Position numbers and translations under genes: made by a program | Origin: Proales similis | Lineage: Eukaryota > Rotifera > Eurotatoria > Ploima > Proalidae | Length of the DNA stretch: 64,000 nt | Assembly: GCA_019059635.1 (NCBI GenBank) | Contig: JAGVRJ010000001.1 | Location: forward strand, 806,001-870,000 | Direction of reading: 5' to 3' | In this document: positions 38,101 through 47,294 of the stretch, in pieces | Layout: each line of letters begins with the position of its first letter | How positions within the stretch are numbered: the stretch's first letter is position 1 | Notes under the pieces: model-generated | The model's database searches: none | What the model was told of the DNA's origin: nothing | Seen by the model: only the letters and a program-made list of their open reading frames with translations

Positions 38101-40545
38101 ACCAGGTTCAAGATCTGAGTGGATATCGATTTTATATATTTGACGACTGAATACAGGAGGATTGTCATTGACATCATGAACTTTGATCTGCACAATGGCA
38201 TGGTCGACTTTGTACGGTTTCAGGGGATCCGAAGCGCTTACGTATAATGTGAAAGAGTCAACTTTCTCACAATCAAGTTCACTTGAAACGTATAAGTTTC
38301 CATTGAATTTGTCTAGGCGAAACGAAGGATTCTTTTGTGAATTTGTCGGGTTTATCTCGCTCTCTCCAAGTAAATGGTCTGCGTTGGTAATGAGTCTGTA
38401 ATTAACAGAACTCTGAATATCAAGACTGACGGCATTAATACTCCCCACTAATGAGCCTATTTGGGCACTTTCGTTTATGTTAAAAATGTACAAGTCTTTA
38501 GTGAACCTTGGAACGTGAGTTCTGCTGGGATCGATCGTAACCTGTACATTGCAAATTGAGTAAAGGCCATCTTGATCCATAACACTTATGACAAGATCGT
38601 AAAATGAAGTACGCTTATAATTTAAATTCGATCGAGTCAAGGTGAGAAAGACTCTACGATTGCTTTGCTGAATGAGACCAAAAGTTCTTTCCTCATCGCC
38701 CGATTCGATCGAGAATTTCAGTTTCGAACCTTTGTGTATGACATCAAGAGTGAGAAGAGGCAAACCTGGCACCGCATCTTCGCTGATATGAATCTCATAA
38801 AATGAGCGTGTGAATTTAGGTACTTCGTCGTTTATGTCGAGGATTTTGATTTTAACTTTGATACTAGAATTAAGATGGTTTGAATCGGCATCTGGTTGAG
38901 AATTCAAGGCCATTACATCAAACTCATATTTCTCACGATCATTCTTTTTAATAAACGCGCTTGTATAAATCATACCTGATTCCGACTCAATTTCGAAAGG
39001 AAAATGGGCTTGAGATCGGTTCACAATTAAATACTTTATGAGTGAGCTATTTCGAGTGAGGCTTTCACGGTCATACGCGTTCACTTGACCGACCTTATGT
39101 CCAATCGGTACATTTTCAAACAATATGAATTCGTAAAAGGGTGCAGAAAATACAGGTGGAAACTCATTTATATCTTCGATATGAATTTCAATATCTGCAT
39201 GAGCGGCGGATGGTGGCTGCCCCAATGTTGAGGCTATCACGCTCAGCTTGTATGAATGTTTAAGTTCATAGTTGAGTTTAGACACCAGTCGAATACTACC
39301 ATTACTTGCGTCTATCTCGAACGTGTTGAGGTCATTTAGACTTCCAGATAAAGAGTAGACTAGTTGGCTTTCATTAAAAGGGTCGCGTGCAATAGCTTCT
39401 AGAATTATTGGTCGCTCGGAGTAGTCTTTGTTCTCCGGTATTGTCAGGCTATAATATTGTTTTTCAAAAACTGGTTTGTGGTCGCGTTGCGGAACGACGT
39501 GCAAACGAACAAGACACGTTGCATTCAAACCGTTGATGCTGTTTTGAACCGCCAATACTTCGAACTCATAAAGGGTTTTGAGTTGGGCGTTAAGAATACG
39601 CTTGGCGAAAATTTCACCAGTATCTGATTTTATTTGAAAAGGTGATTCAAATGATGAATTCACAATCTGATAAATAAGGCTGGAATTGAAGCTATAGCCA
39701 TTGTTGATTGCTTCAACCTTAAGAATCAAGGAGCCGGGTGCATTGTTTTCAATTAGTTGACCCTCGTAAACTGGGCGGTTGAACACAGGCGGTTGATTGA
39801 CAGCTTCTATAGCATCGATTATGACCGAACAAAAAGTGATAGGAGTTCCCAGTTTGTTGGCTGAGTAATAGTTTGTGTCATATGCGTAGATGCGGAAGAA
39901 ATGTTGACCAGTTGAATTGATTTTGGCATTGGAGCGAATTTGGAAAGATTTTGAATCAAATTCAAACAGCGAACTGCTTGATATATCTTTTGTAGCCTCA
40001 AAGGTAAAGTTAAGATATGTCAAATCATAATCATCACGGCTGAGCTCGACGACTCCAACCACTGCCCCAGCAGGTTGATGAAGTAGCAATCTAAACAAAT
40101 ACTTGCTTTCCTTGAACCTGACTCGATAGTAGTCAAACTCCGCAGGGGAAGCACGTATTTGTCGATGAATCAAGTCTGGACAATAGAACTGATTAACCTT
40201 AATGGGCTTTTTCTCCCAAATCAGTGTTAAGAAGCTCGTTTCAACTTTCTGGCAAGATCGGGGTATTATGTCGGCAAGTATCTGTAAATAAGTATCAGAT
40301 ATATTGCTACTGAGAATGCGAATATCAATTTCCTTGAACCTGAACCCACCATCTGCTTGCTCAAGTAGAAACGAGACACTGTAAGGGTAGGCTTCGATGG
40401 AAATATGAGTTTCCGAATACTTTTCAAGTCTACAAGCAAGTCGAGTACATAGAGCGCTCGAATTAAGTAGCCCAGAATCGAGAGCATTGACCAGGGTAAA
40501 AGTTGGCCAAAGAAAGGCCAAAAGGTAGAGCACTATGATGTTCAT
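32134..40545 (-). CDS. CELSR: Flamingo/CELSR cadherin adhesion GPCR, single exon
   Basis: One uninterrupted frame of 2803 residues. CELSR/flamingo proteins act at adherens junctions in planar cell polarity and dendrite/axon patterning by homophilic binding. Order: signal peptide (about 1-20); nine cadherin repeats (about 130-1170; linkers such as EAVNQPPVF, DINEFPPVF, DINDEVPKF, DVNDNPPVF); EGF modules from about 1218; laminin-G domain (about 1385-1550); an interrupting Cys-rich segment; second laminin-G (about 1610-1750); EGF; laminin-EGF (about 1880-1915); hormone-receptor motif (about 1935-1985, ending ISDC); GAIN/GPS region (to about 2300); seven membrane helices (about 2320-2577); cytoplasmic tail of about 225 residues. 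The GPS is degenerate (CVILDSQNDLWRLED...CTFSKMGVFAVLAP) and lacks the usual His-Leu-Ser/Thr cleavage triad. Family assignment is firm; the complete absence of introns is unusual. Confidence 0.96.
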   Translation of the reverse strand: MNIIVLYLLAFLWPTFTLVNALDSGLLNSSALCTRLACRLEKYSETHISIEAYPYSVSFLLEQADGGFRFKEIDIRILSSNISDTYLQILADIIPRSCQKVETSFLTLIWEKKPIKVNQFYCPDLIHRQIRASPAEFDYYRVRFKESKYLFRLLLHQPAGAVVGVVELSRDDYDLTYLNFTFEATKDISSSSLFEFDSKSFQIRSNAKINSTGQHFFRIYAYDTNYYSANKLGTPITFCSVIIDAIEAVNQPPVFNRPVYEGQLIENNAPGSLILKVEAINNGYSFNSSLIYQIVNSSFESPFQIKSDTGEIFAKRILNAQLKTLYEFEVLAVQNSINGLNATCLVRLHVVPQRDHKPVFEKQYYSLTIPENKDYSERPIILEAIARDPFNESQLVYSLSGSLNDLNTFEIDASNGSIRLVSKLNYELKHSYKLSVIASTLGQPPSAAHADIEIHIEDINEFPPVFSAPFYEFILFENVPIGHKVGQVNAYDRESLTRNSSLIKYLIVNRSQAHFPFEIESESGMIYTSAFIKKNDREKYEFDVMALNSQPDADSNHLNSSIKVKIKILDINDEVPKFTRSFYEIHISEDAVPGLPLLTLDVIHKGSKLKFSIESGDEERTFGLIQQSNRRVFLTLTRSNLNYKRTSFYDLVISVMDQDGLYSICNVQVTIDPSRTHVPRFTKDLYIFNINESAQIGSLVGSINAVSLDIQSSVNYRLITNADHLLGESEINPTNSQKNPSFRLDKFNGNLYVSSELDCEKVDSFTLYVSASDPLKPYKVDHAIVQIKVHDVNDNPPVFSRQIYKIDIHSDLEPGAYLERIQANDQDQEANGKVRYAIAHGEWPVSIDPATGIVRLSGYNHMRSTVSTTDIEVMAYDLGQPSLNSTVKLIINYLTYPRMKPVFDIDKLELNLIENQPIGISIGDAEARNQELLADDTLVYILIGKHGRADINQLFSLIPSGKYNRVSIVTKFRAFPWLFNEPINFIIRARSANGLFCDIQASVNIKALTDNAISLVDSFKIIFNNFKKRFITETAPFVPFKASDPTSNLTFSLADSQANKFISVDFKTGSIKLKSVLNSNNRFKTFFRVRVTDQLHWKEIQGELVVSMLTEKLLEQSVTLSIQNLPLQNFLNYHFNALQEAIATATHKSINSVFIFDIREHERGLNISVSVAENYEKDHFVPAWRLKQIIYAHQDFISRQLKVQRLYVLTVEACRTEPCLNYQRCSEVVSYAEADSEYLVSTGIQFRSINVNHDFKCECPTGFTGANVSLLCDVEINLCYSNPCGQNGFCISLESSYVCICDPGFTGVSCEINTREQACPSDEDDLNSPSPVCRGDSKCKNLILGGFLCDECLKSHPNKSELISYYNEFCELRARHFPNGSYMALDGIRNRQRFSLKLTFATIHTDGFLLFNGQLNSNSIKDFFALKIRRSHLLFEYSLGEKSTVELELNSVIVSDGKWRTLTISYSNREFNISLDDDNFEDVDACVLGTVNCVRIHHIHELPLKCNSQIANCFRHFDLDGPLIIGSSSIEIPSNGFGGCIKDLFIENKRVNLNSDIIREYGTKAGCSPKVDRCPVNGCKECQHIWNNVTKCECDRGCLSPAKDSNRYTIIGHGYLSFEPLKTDDANLISFYIKFTQNKSPIMSLGVKSFRTQSTRQLDLVYDEIALKLMDEDKVITELKSNINDGFWNLIEIKFLNGMFWIQLNQLFTSDGQILTTDLGELHFLIGSTSQLNQEFNGCIANVQVNSQMSLPLSSVNCSNNCFIDPLPRIEKNPCDSLSLCKNNGSCIAKEKSSFVCKCAPGYKGTHCEHISNFEPILHEGDSDCPAKWWGKELGICGPCNCDESKNFSPDCNKLNGDCVCRDKYYLRINQITGERHCVPCDCSLQGSTSLQCAQLSGQCSCIPGVGITGRRCDRCVSPFAEIIGQGSECRQLSSNHCPTLFEFGVKWPRTEFGKQVNATCPRGAYGKAFRSCSREYGWLNDIDISDCRSKGMFDETKIEQLIHQLSLNATQMNSYLAFKTLDQLNEITLIAEEDEELTSESLNQLTFSMKSLYARDLLAIQALLSHILSYELSNAPSFLFIQDKNFFSNLFSTVSRLIDERYELRMLQASSLNEFRSGSDLIIHLYKYLKNILKFENKKVEKKSFLFKNTEFRMQPVTDALISSSALNISFKIISVDNAISRIGFIALSAPSVFYSQGLKIGNYKYSHYKVVSNILALESNMVNDSGILIVVKFKLERNYDTIYDSSSNRLVRRKTPSSARYKCVILDSQNDLWRLEDAKLLEYEDQKQVIKCTFSKMGVFAVLAPISNVNLKNSEVIQFDSVSYASILVALLLFLASIFWLALLRQSKTALTIIYIHLCINLFLVHTTFLLGINSNGSFVSCKLIAIIQHYFHLGVYFWLFVVALHLYRMLTELRDINKVNSPAFYYVIAYGLPTAIISLTLGLKPEVYTNCDMSLSYQTNLYCWLRLDNLNQLFYALLLPLGLLSVMFLLIVILSYFESKKTSFKQTDPNLVRSSLSCGALLFIIQAFNSFTMIMLLKNALQSDYDLYLYAYEFSALLLGIFVLFLLVLFNNDRKCFLFSSFKSLKGQKSQNNIENKAFDEGSSFKTKFGIDVNTVNVQHVLKRYDYQELAIHNQNSASTTSTSGTLEEIEGQNLNSQKSLFPQNYNFFHVLNTKDEIATERELNCQFEPACEAVHPNDLVDIGEVLNYKPALSVKNNHYMVSQVDSSLNQFWPSKLADCDTSFWEGSTFYTPARPPYIKTGLGLKDQTTTGYIGPAAAETPSSSSSSSSNFYSSKIQIF

Positions 40546-43500
40546 CAGCTGCAGTTCATCGCAGTCAAAACCGACTGATGAATCGAGAGCTTCAATTATC
40601 TAAATAGTGTTAAATACAGCGTAAATGAATCGACGGCGAACGGACGAATTCCGAACCAAATATCCACAAGCAAACTGAACTTAACTAAAATAAAAATCTA
40701 ACTTTATAAACTAAAGTTTGCCTTATTTTGAAGAGGTGAGGGGGTCAAATCTGACTAAACGCAGAGACCGTCTACCGTGACGCTATCTTATCTTGCTAAG
40801 CCTTTCTTCTTATCTGTTTGTAAAGTGGAAACAATCGTACAATAAGGCGATACAGTTAATGAGGCCAACAGCTTTGCTTGACTGGCCTCACACACGTATG
40901 CCATGTCTACACAAACGGACTTATTATAAATACATAGTAAGCCAAATTTCAATACAAAATGTGAACAAAATTAAATATTTATTCTATGTAAATAAATATA
41001 AAGGTAATTAAAATATTATTTAAACTGAGGGGGAATGAGAGCTGTTGTGAAGAGGACCCGAATTTGGCGAGAAAAAGCCAATAGGTCAGAGCAATAAATC
41101 ATGAAGGCGCTTAATAATTTATAGCAGCCAAGTACGCGGCTTGACTCAAAACGGTGACCAGTGAAACATCTTGCAAATGCTCGAAGATCCAAAAATAAAA
41201 TTAAAACCGAGATTTGGTCAGGCGAAAGCCGATAGTTTCTTTCTAGTCTACCGCGAACCTCTTTCATCTAGACGAGTATATTAATTATTTAGAAGCAGCC
41301 CGTCGCCAATTAGTCACACTTCGAAGCCTTTTGCCCACTAACGCCGACAAGTTCTCACCTAAAAAATCTTTCGAGTGAAACGTTTGGCACTTGGGTACTG
41401 CCACAGGGTTTCTATTGGAGAAAAAAACAGTGCAGAGACGGGCAACCATACGACTTACCTCTAGTCTGAAAACCCTCTAAAAGGGTCTAAATCCATTTTA
41501 GCAGCTTTTCACATATTTAACACTATGTTTACACTTATATCCGGGAACTTTCTTTTGTACAATAAATGCACCGCCGAAAAAGGTAGCTATAGTTTCTTTT
41601 ACATTTCAATCATTTGTAATTGCTCAATTAGACTAGTTCACTCATTCAAGCCACATAACATAATGCCTATACTGATAGGCTAGGCTCACATGCTTGTTTG
41701 GCCAATAGATCGACCATATTATATGGGCGTTGTTCGCGATAATCGACGCATGTAGACTGAACGGGCGAGTGGGAATACAATCAATCATGAATCGCTCATG
41801 CCGAGTGTCATGGTGTAAAATTCTTTAGTTAGTCATAAAGAGCTAGTAAGGAAACCCATGTTTCGCTAAAAATCAAGGACATAGTGGCCATATAACTTGA
41901 ATAGAGCGGCGTTGACCCAGAAATACATGGGCTTGTTGGAAAACACACAAGCCATCCTTCGTTTGGCTCACTCGCTCAAATACCCGGTGTTTAAGAAACT
42001 AGGCAGAAACAAACTGGACCACTGAGATGCCTGATGAAAGCCTTTTTAAACTAGGTCTTCTCTAAAATGTGTACTCAATCAAACTAAGTGAGTTTGTATG
42101 TTTGCGAACGAGTGAATGTGTTTTGTGGCCCACTTGGCATACATTCTGCCCTAGCGGCGCTTGTCAGCCAGAGGTGCACGAATAATACTCATGAAAGAAA
42201 AATAATTTTGGCTGGCTTTTGATTTGCATTCAATCGGCTCATCGAATTTCAAAACCAAATGATCCGTTTCATGTCTAGCGGGCCTAATGTCGGCCGGTTC
42301 AGAGTCAGACCGATCGACAGAACGCCCGACATACGCATGGCAGGACAAATGGCTTATGGGGCAGTTTGACATGAATCAATATTTATTCGACGCTAACTCT
42401 AGCCGCCCGCTGTTTATTTAACTATTTTGGGCGGAACCAAGAAGAAGCATCTTTTATAATTAGAGAGCGCGTGCTGAATAAAGCCTTAGACGGAAAGGCG
42501 CGCCTCTGTCATTATCTTATCAAATTCGTGGACAAATAATCGTGTCCTTCAAGTCTTAATGAATAGGCCGAGATTGAAACGTCGAACGGTTGAGTGAGCG
42601 TGACGAATATGACCTTTATTCGATATCGACGGCAATAGATCACAGCCGGACTGACCATAATTACTTCGGAACTGATTCAATCTAGGCAAATTAAATTCAG
42701 ATTATTTACTTTTCACATGTTGCCCTCAGCAAATAAAACAGCTTTGATGCGACTTGATTGGCGAGGCCTTATACCATTAATGTTAGGGCAATTGGCAAAG
42801 CTGTTGGGGGCTGCTGTTGCCCTTCACCAAGTTTATAAATGGCACGCGGTTCTAGCATATGAATTTAATTGATTTTGCTTATCAGTGATGCATATTAAAG
42901 GAAAATATTGAAACCGACGGGGCAAATGCCACTATGCTTTGCTTTTCACATGGGATTAAACGTGCGTCCAGAAAAGAAAACAAATCATCAAGTGCACACT
43001 GTTGACCCGTGACGTGCGATCTTTATCTAACAGCAACGAAAACCGAACACTTCTTCGATTAGTTTACTTAGCCATATCCCGACTGAATCGCACCCACAAT
43101 TTTGTGGTTGGTTTTGTGAACTATGCTTTTTCAATAGTGACCGTGAGTGTTAGTCCTAAAATAGTTAAACAAATAATAATAAAAGAGAGCCCTTGATCGT
43201 TTAGTGAATAAGGCTAAAACGCTGGCAGCAATTAACCTTTTTTGTTTTTCTTATCGATCTAAATCTACACTTGGCTTCCTTATATTCTCTACAAGGCTTT
43301 TTTCTTTTGATCAACACCTTTCATTTCTACTCAAGCGAACCTAAGGTTTCCTTTTTGACAGTTCACTTCATTTAGGCTTACCTGAGATTTAATCAAGCAA
43401 GAATTACAATGATGTCGAAAACATTTTCAAAACCTTTTGTGCTGGTTGCCGTAGGTGCCCGTCCATCGAAAGTAATTAAGGTCTTTCACTGATCAAACCA

Positions 43501-44268
43501 CTATTCATGGTAAGCAAAACTAAACCAGAGAAATAGAAGGTGCGTATTTCGTCTTTGAGTGATCTTTTTTTTAACTGCTAATTATCTACGGGCTAAAGAC
43601 CATTTAAGGGAAGCAGAAGCATAATAATCGGGCGTAACGAGGATGCTGATAAGTGGCACGTTCGATTCAGTTTCCATTTCCCCCTCGACTACTATTTTGA
43701 ACTGAAATAAATAAGTGTCTTGTCCGATCATCAGTTGGATTTGAAAATTGTTCGACGGATATCCCAGCGCCAAACTAATAGGAGAAATCAGCTAAAAAAT
43801 AAATAACAGAGTTTATTGAGCTCCAGTTCGAATTAATATCGAATATTCAATCCAAATTATGATTTTTGGTTTGTGATCAGTGAGCCTTTGTCGATTGGTT
43901 GAAATGGGAGCAAATTTGAAATGTTGACGGTATGATCAGCACGATTCACTATAATAAACAGGGTCAGCGCAGTTCGATCCGCCCAAACCGACTGCTGGAT
44001 TCAGATTAATTTACTACTCGTCTTGAATATTTGGTAAGCACGTAGCCGGGATGCCTATAAAGTAGTGACTCGGCGAGTCAGTAGTGGTGAGATCAACCTC
44101 GGTTGATTAATTGGTTAAACGTTGTTAATATTTGACTAGAAAAGCAGAATAAGCTCGTCTAAAGCAAGCCAAGTGAGCTATTGGCCTGTAAACAAAATTA
44201 AACACCTGCTGGGCTCGTTAATTGAGAAAAATGGGAATAAAATATGCCGAAAGCGTGAAACAGAATGG
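40546..44268. other. 3.7-kb spacer upstream of CELSR
   Basis: Contains the CELSR promoter region and the 3' flank of the GPR158-like gene. I found no complete gene. One stretch on the minus strand (43582-43816) looks coding and is listed separately. Elsewhere only short, unsupported open frames occur. The length and position beside a patterning gene fit a regulatory region; no specific elements were identified. Confidence 0.4.
43582..43816 (-). pseudogene. Exon-like coding fragment, unassigned
   Basis: On the minus strand a TATTTTTTAG acceptor is followed by an open segment from about 43816 to the stop at 43582. It reads LISPISLALGYPSN, then a Phe/Gln/Ile-rich strand pattern, then PLISILVTPDYYASASLKWSL. 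The phrase V-x-P-D-Y-x-x-x-x-x-x-W-S-L recalls the C-terminal part of THO complex subunit 5, but the match is short and from memory. No upstream exon with matching phase could be found nearby. It could be a relic, the last exon of a gene I failed to trace, or chance. Confidence 0.25.
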
Positions 44269-47200
44269 CTATCGTGTAGACAATTTACTTTCCTCACGAG
44301 CTATTTTGCCAGATTTAATATTATGCTGAGACTCAGAAACAATTAGACTGTGAAACTCTGATTCAGGACTAATAACGCGGCTCATTTCACTATCGGAAAT
44401 GGCAGTATTTTTGCTTTTAACTTTTGACTTTCGAGCTGGATAACCAAAACGTGACTTTTTCGGTATGAGATGCGGATTTGCAATACGCATGCTTAGTGAT
44501 CTCATTTCTTCTATCTGTCTGTAAAGTCTTTGGATTTCGATCTTAAAATTTCTTCAGATTGTATGAAGAAAAACCAAGTCGAATGAAATGAAAATTACCC
44601 GCATTTGGCGCTCTTTATCTGTCTCATCATGACAAGACGTGCTTTTTTGTTCACCTTCTTTGCTACCAGGTGAGCTCACTAACGCATTCGACTGATTGAA
44701 GTGAAGTGGCTTTCTCTTAGCCTGAACAATATAGTAGATCTGCGAGAGTTGTAGTATAAGCAATCAAGTTTTAGCAAATTAAAAATAGAATTCAATTGAG
44801 TACCTTGTACGAGAATAAAAGAAGAAGCATAACCGTTATGGTTAAATGAATTCGGACAAAGTTGACTGCAAATAGCGCATAACTTGACACTTTTATGGTT
44901 TTAGTATAAAGTAAAAGGCTTAAAAAAAAATGGAAGTTTAAATGCCTTGAGAAGTGATTCAGAGTATTAAAGAACGCCTTACTTAAATATGAATATGAAA
45001 CAAGAAACGAATCCCTCGTTGAATATGGCCCATGTGACTAGTTTAGTTTCCTTAAAGGCTATTGATGCTCGCCTAACTTGAATTGAAAGAACGATTCCCC
45101 AAACAACGATGGAAATTTGCACTAATAAAAATGAATTAGGAAGCGACCAAATATAAATTTTAGTAGGAAATCGGGCTTACTCGCCATCGAAAATAAGTTC
45201 CATTCGGTGATGGAGCACGTGTCATATCTGAGACCGTCTGGCCCAAGCCACTCCTCATAACGAGGCTTTTCGGTTTGACGCGATAACCAGATGACAAGGA
45301 AGATGCTAGCGAGCAAGAACATGAATATCAATCGCTTCAATAGCTTATGATCTGATGATTGCGCAGTTTTCACGCTTCGCACGTAAAACAATTTACATTC
45401 TCTATATTATACTGAAGGTTAAAGGATAAAACGAAATTATTTAATAGTATTTAACCTCCACGTTTTGAGAACAAGCGCGCCGTATGTCAGCACAAATCCT
45501 TCAAGTTGAAGAATCTGTGAAATTGCACATGATACCATCGATGGTTTCATACAGAGCGGGATAATCTATGAAGATTTTAATTTCGATTCATGAAATCTCA
45601 TAAAAAATTACTTACTTCACAATATGCCACCATAGCGCCAAATAATACAAGTACAAGCATTTTTGGATTGGCAGTGTTCATAACCTTGCGAAGAAAGAAA
45701 TGTATTTTGAACAAGCCTGATAAAATCAACTTTTAACGAGAAAAAATCGCTCACAATTAATTTAATGTGATATATTGTAAGCAATCCAAGCATTAAACAG
45801 AATAAAACACAAATCATGTTGATTATGAGTGCAACTCGTTTGAATTCCACGGGCACGAAGCTCTTACAGGGATTAGAATCTTAAAGTTTTGCATTTAATC
45901 AATGAAATTATATAAAAAGCAAGTGATTAATGTTGTTTGAAACGTACCATGGCATTCTCTACAACCAGGTGCACAAGGAAGACATCTGTATTTAGATAGA
46001 TTCTTGTCTTTGAAAAATCCTTTGAGACATTTGCAGTCATAATTATCGAGATGGAATCCGCTTTGCTGTCTTTGTACGCACTTTTTCATACGGGTTATGA
46101 ATCAAAATCAATTTATCAAATAATTAGCAATTATACCCGAGTCGTCTGCCTATCGCATTTGTGAGTATTTCGAAATGGATTAGAAGTATCTTTTGTGCCA
46201 TTTCTGTCATCTTCATCACATTGAGTAATATTATAACCATTAAATGCTGAAGATAAAGCAACAACAGCCCTAATTCAAGCACCATTAACTAAGATATTAA
46301 GCAGTGGGGGATGCTTTCAACACATACCGAATTCTTCCATCCGGATAAACCACTGGAACGCTAATAATCTGACGCCAGATTTTTCCAGTACAATCATATG
46401 ATAATTTCGATATGTATCTATTTGATTCAAGTGTCAGATAACTCGGGTTAACCACGTTTTGCTTGCGAAAGTCTCTTTTAACTCCCGGTAAAAGGGTAAG
46501 CGCTTGAGAGTCAGCTGGTTCTGAACGTTCAATTGAACCTTTCTTGACCCAATATTGAAACCAGTCTTTTTTCAATTCAGTCGAACTTGGTTCAAATATT
46601 TCGTTAGCTTCAATGACTATGTACGTTTTAAGACAAATGTTTAAGGTAATTTTTTGGATAAAATTTAACAGAAAATCTTACGATGATTTTTGAAATTTTT
46701 TCTAAGCTGAATCATGATCGGCTGATTTGTTTCTGATTTAACAAATGCTATCGAGGCTTCATGCGCATCTGCATTCCCTGTCAAACTGGCACCCAAAATC
46801 GTTTTCAAGTTCAATGTTGTTAGGAAAGTGTTCTTCTCCAGCTGTTCATTTCTTGTCAGAGCAGAAATCATGCTAGCTACTGATTCAATCGACTTAGCAC
46901 TTTCCTCTGTGCCTTTATAAGTAATGTTTACGGGAAAATCGCAGCTTTCAACAAAACTACAAAATAAACTGAAACAGTTTTGAACACTTGAGTGCTCGGT
47001 CAGATCCATGAGCTCAATTAGTTCCATTAAAAGGTCGAAATGCTCTTTTGCTGATGCACCCTCTTTTTTTATTGTTTTTAGCATTGATTTGAACTGGCCT
47101 TCTATTCGTGGTAAAATATTTTTGAATTCGTTTGTGTTTGAGTCATCACTTGAAGAAATGCAATTCATAAATCTTCCGTAAATTTCTTCAGTGTTTCCTG

Positions 47201-47294
47201 CCGTTTTTGAACAAAGCTGATCCCAGGTATTCAACGATGAGTGGCCATTGAATGTGGAAAAAAACAAGCAAAAGCCTAGAAATAATTGATTCAT
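44269..47294 (-). CDS. GPR158/GPR179-like class C orphan receptor
   Basis: Twelve exons, complement(44269..44541, 44599..44739, 44804..44918, 44983..45121, 45181..45401, 45456..45565, 45616..45684, 45755..45879, 45948..46080, 46137..46269, 46328..46616, 46682..47294), give 786 residues. GPR158-type receptors are class C GPCRs; insect members include Smog, a receptor for the Fog ligand. Signal peptide 1-19; extracellular region with a cache-like part (YISKLSYDCTGKIWRQI, then ITQCDEDD and NPFRNTHKCDRQT); an EGF-like Cys-rich stalk (CKCLKGFF...CLPCAPGCRECHG, DSNPCKSF); TM1 about 404-427; TM2 about 435-454; TM3 with LEGFVLTYGALVLKTW; TM4 about 505-525, then the extracellular DTCSITEWNLF block; TM5-7 to about 647. 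The tail helix IQRLYRQIEEM...NPHLIPKK matches the proximal coiled coil that binds RGS7-Gbeta5 in vertebrates. Introns are 50-70 nt and the total length is in frame. It is shorter than vertebrate GPR158, mainly in the tail. Confidence 0.9.

Noticed and set aside
41016-41267. 83-codon minus-strand open frame upstream of CELSR
   Set aside because: No motif, no splice context, composition like its surroundings.
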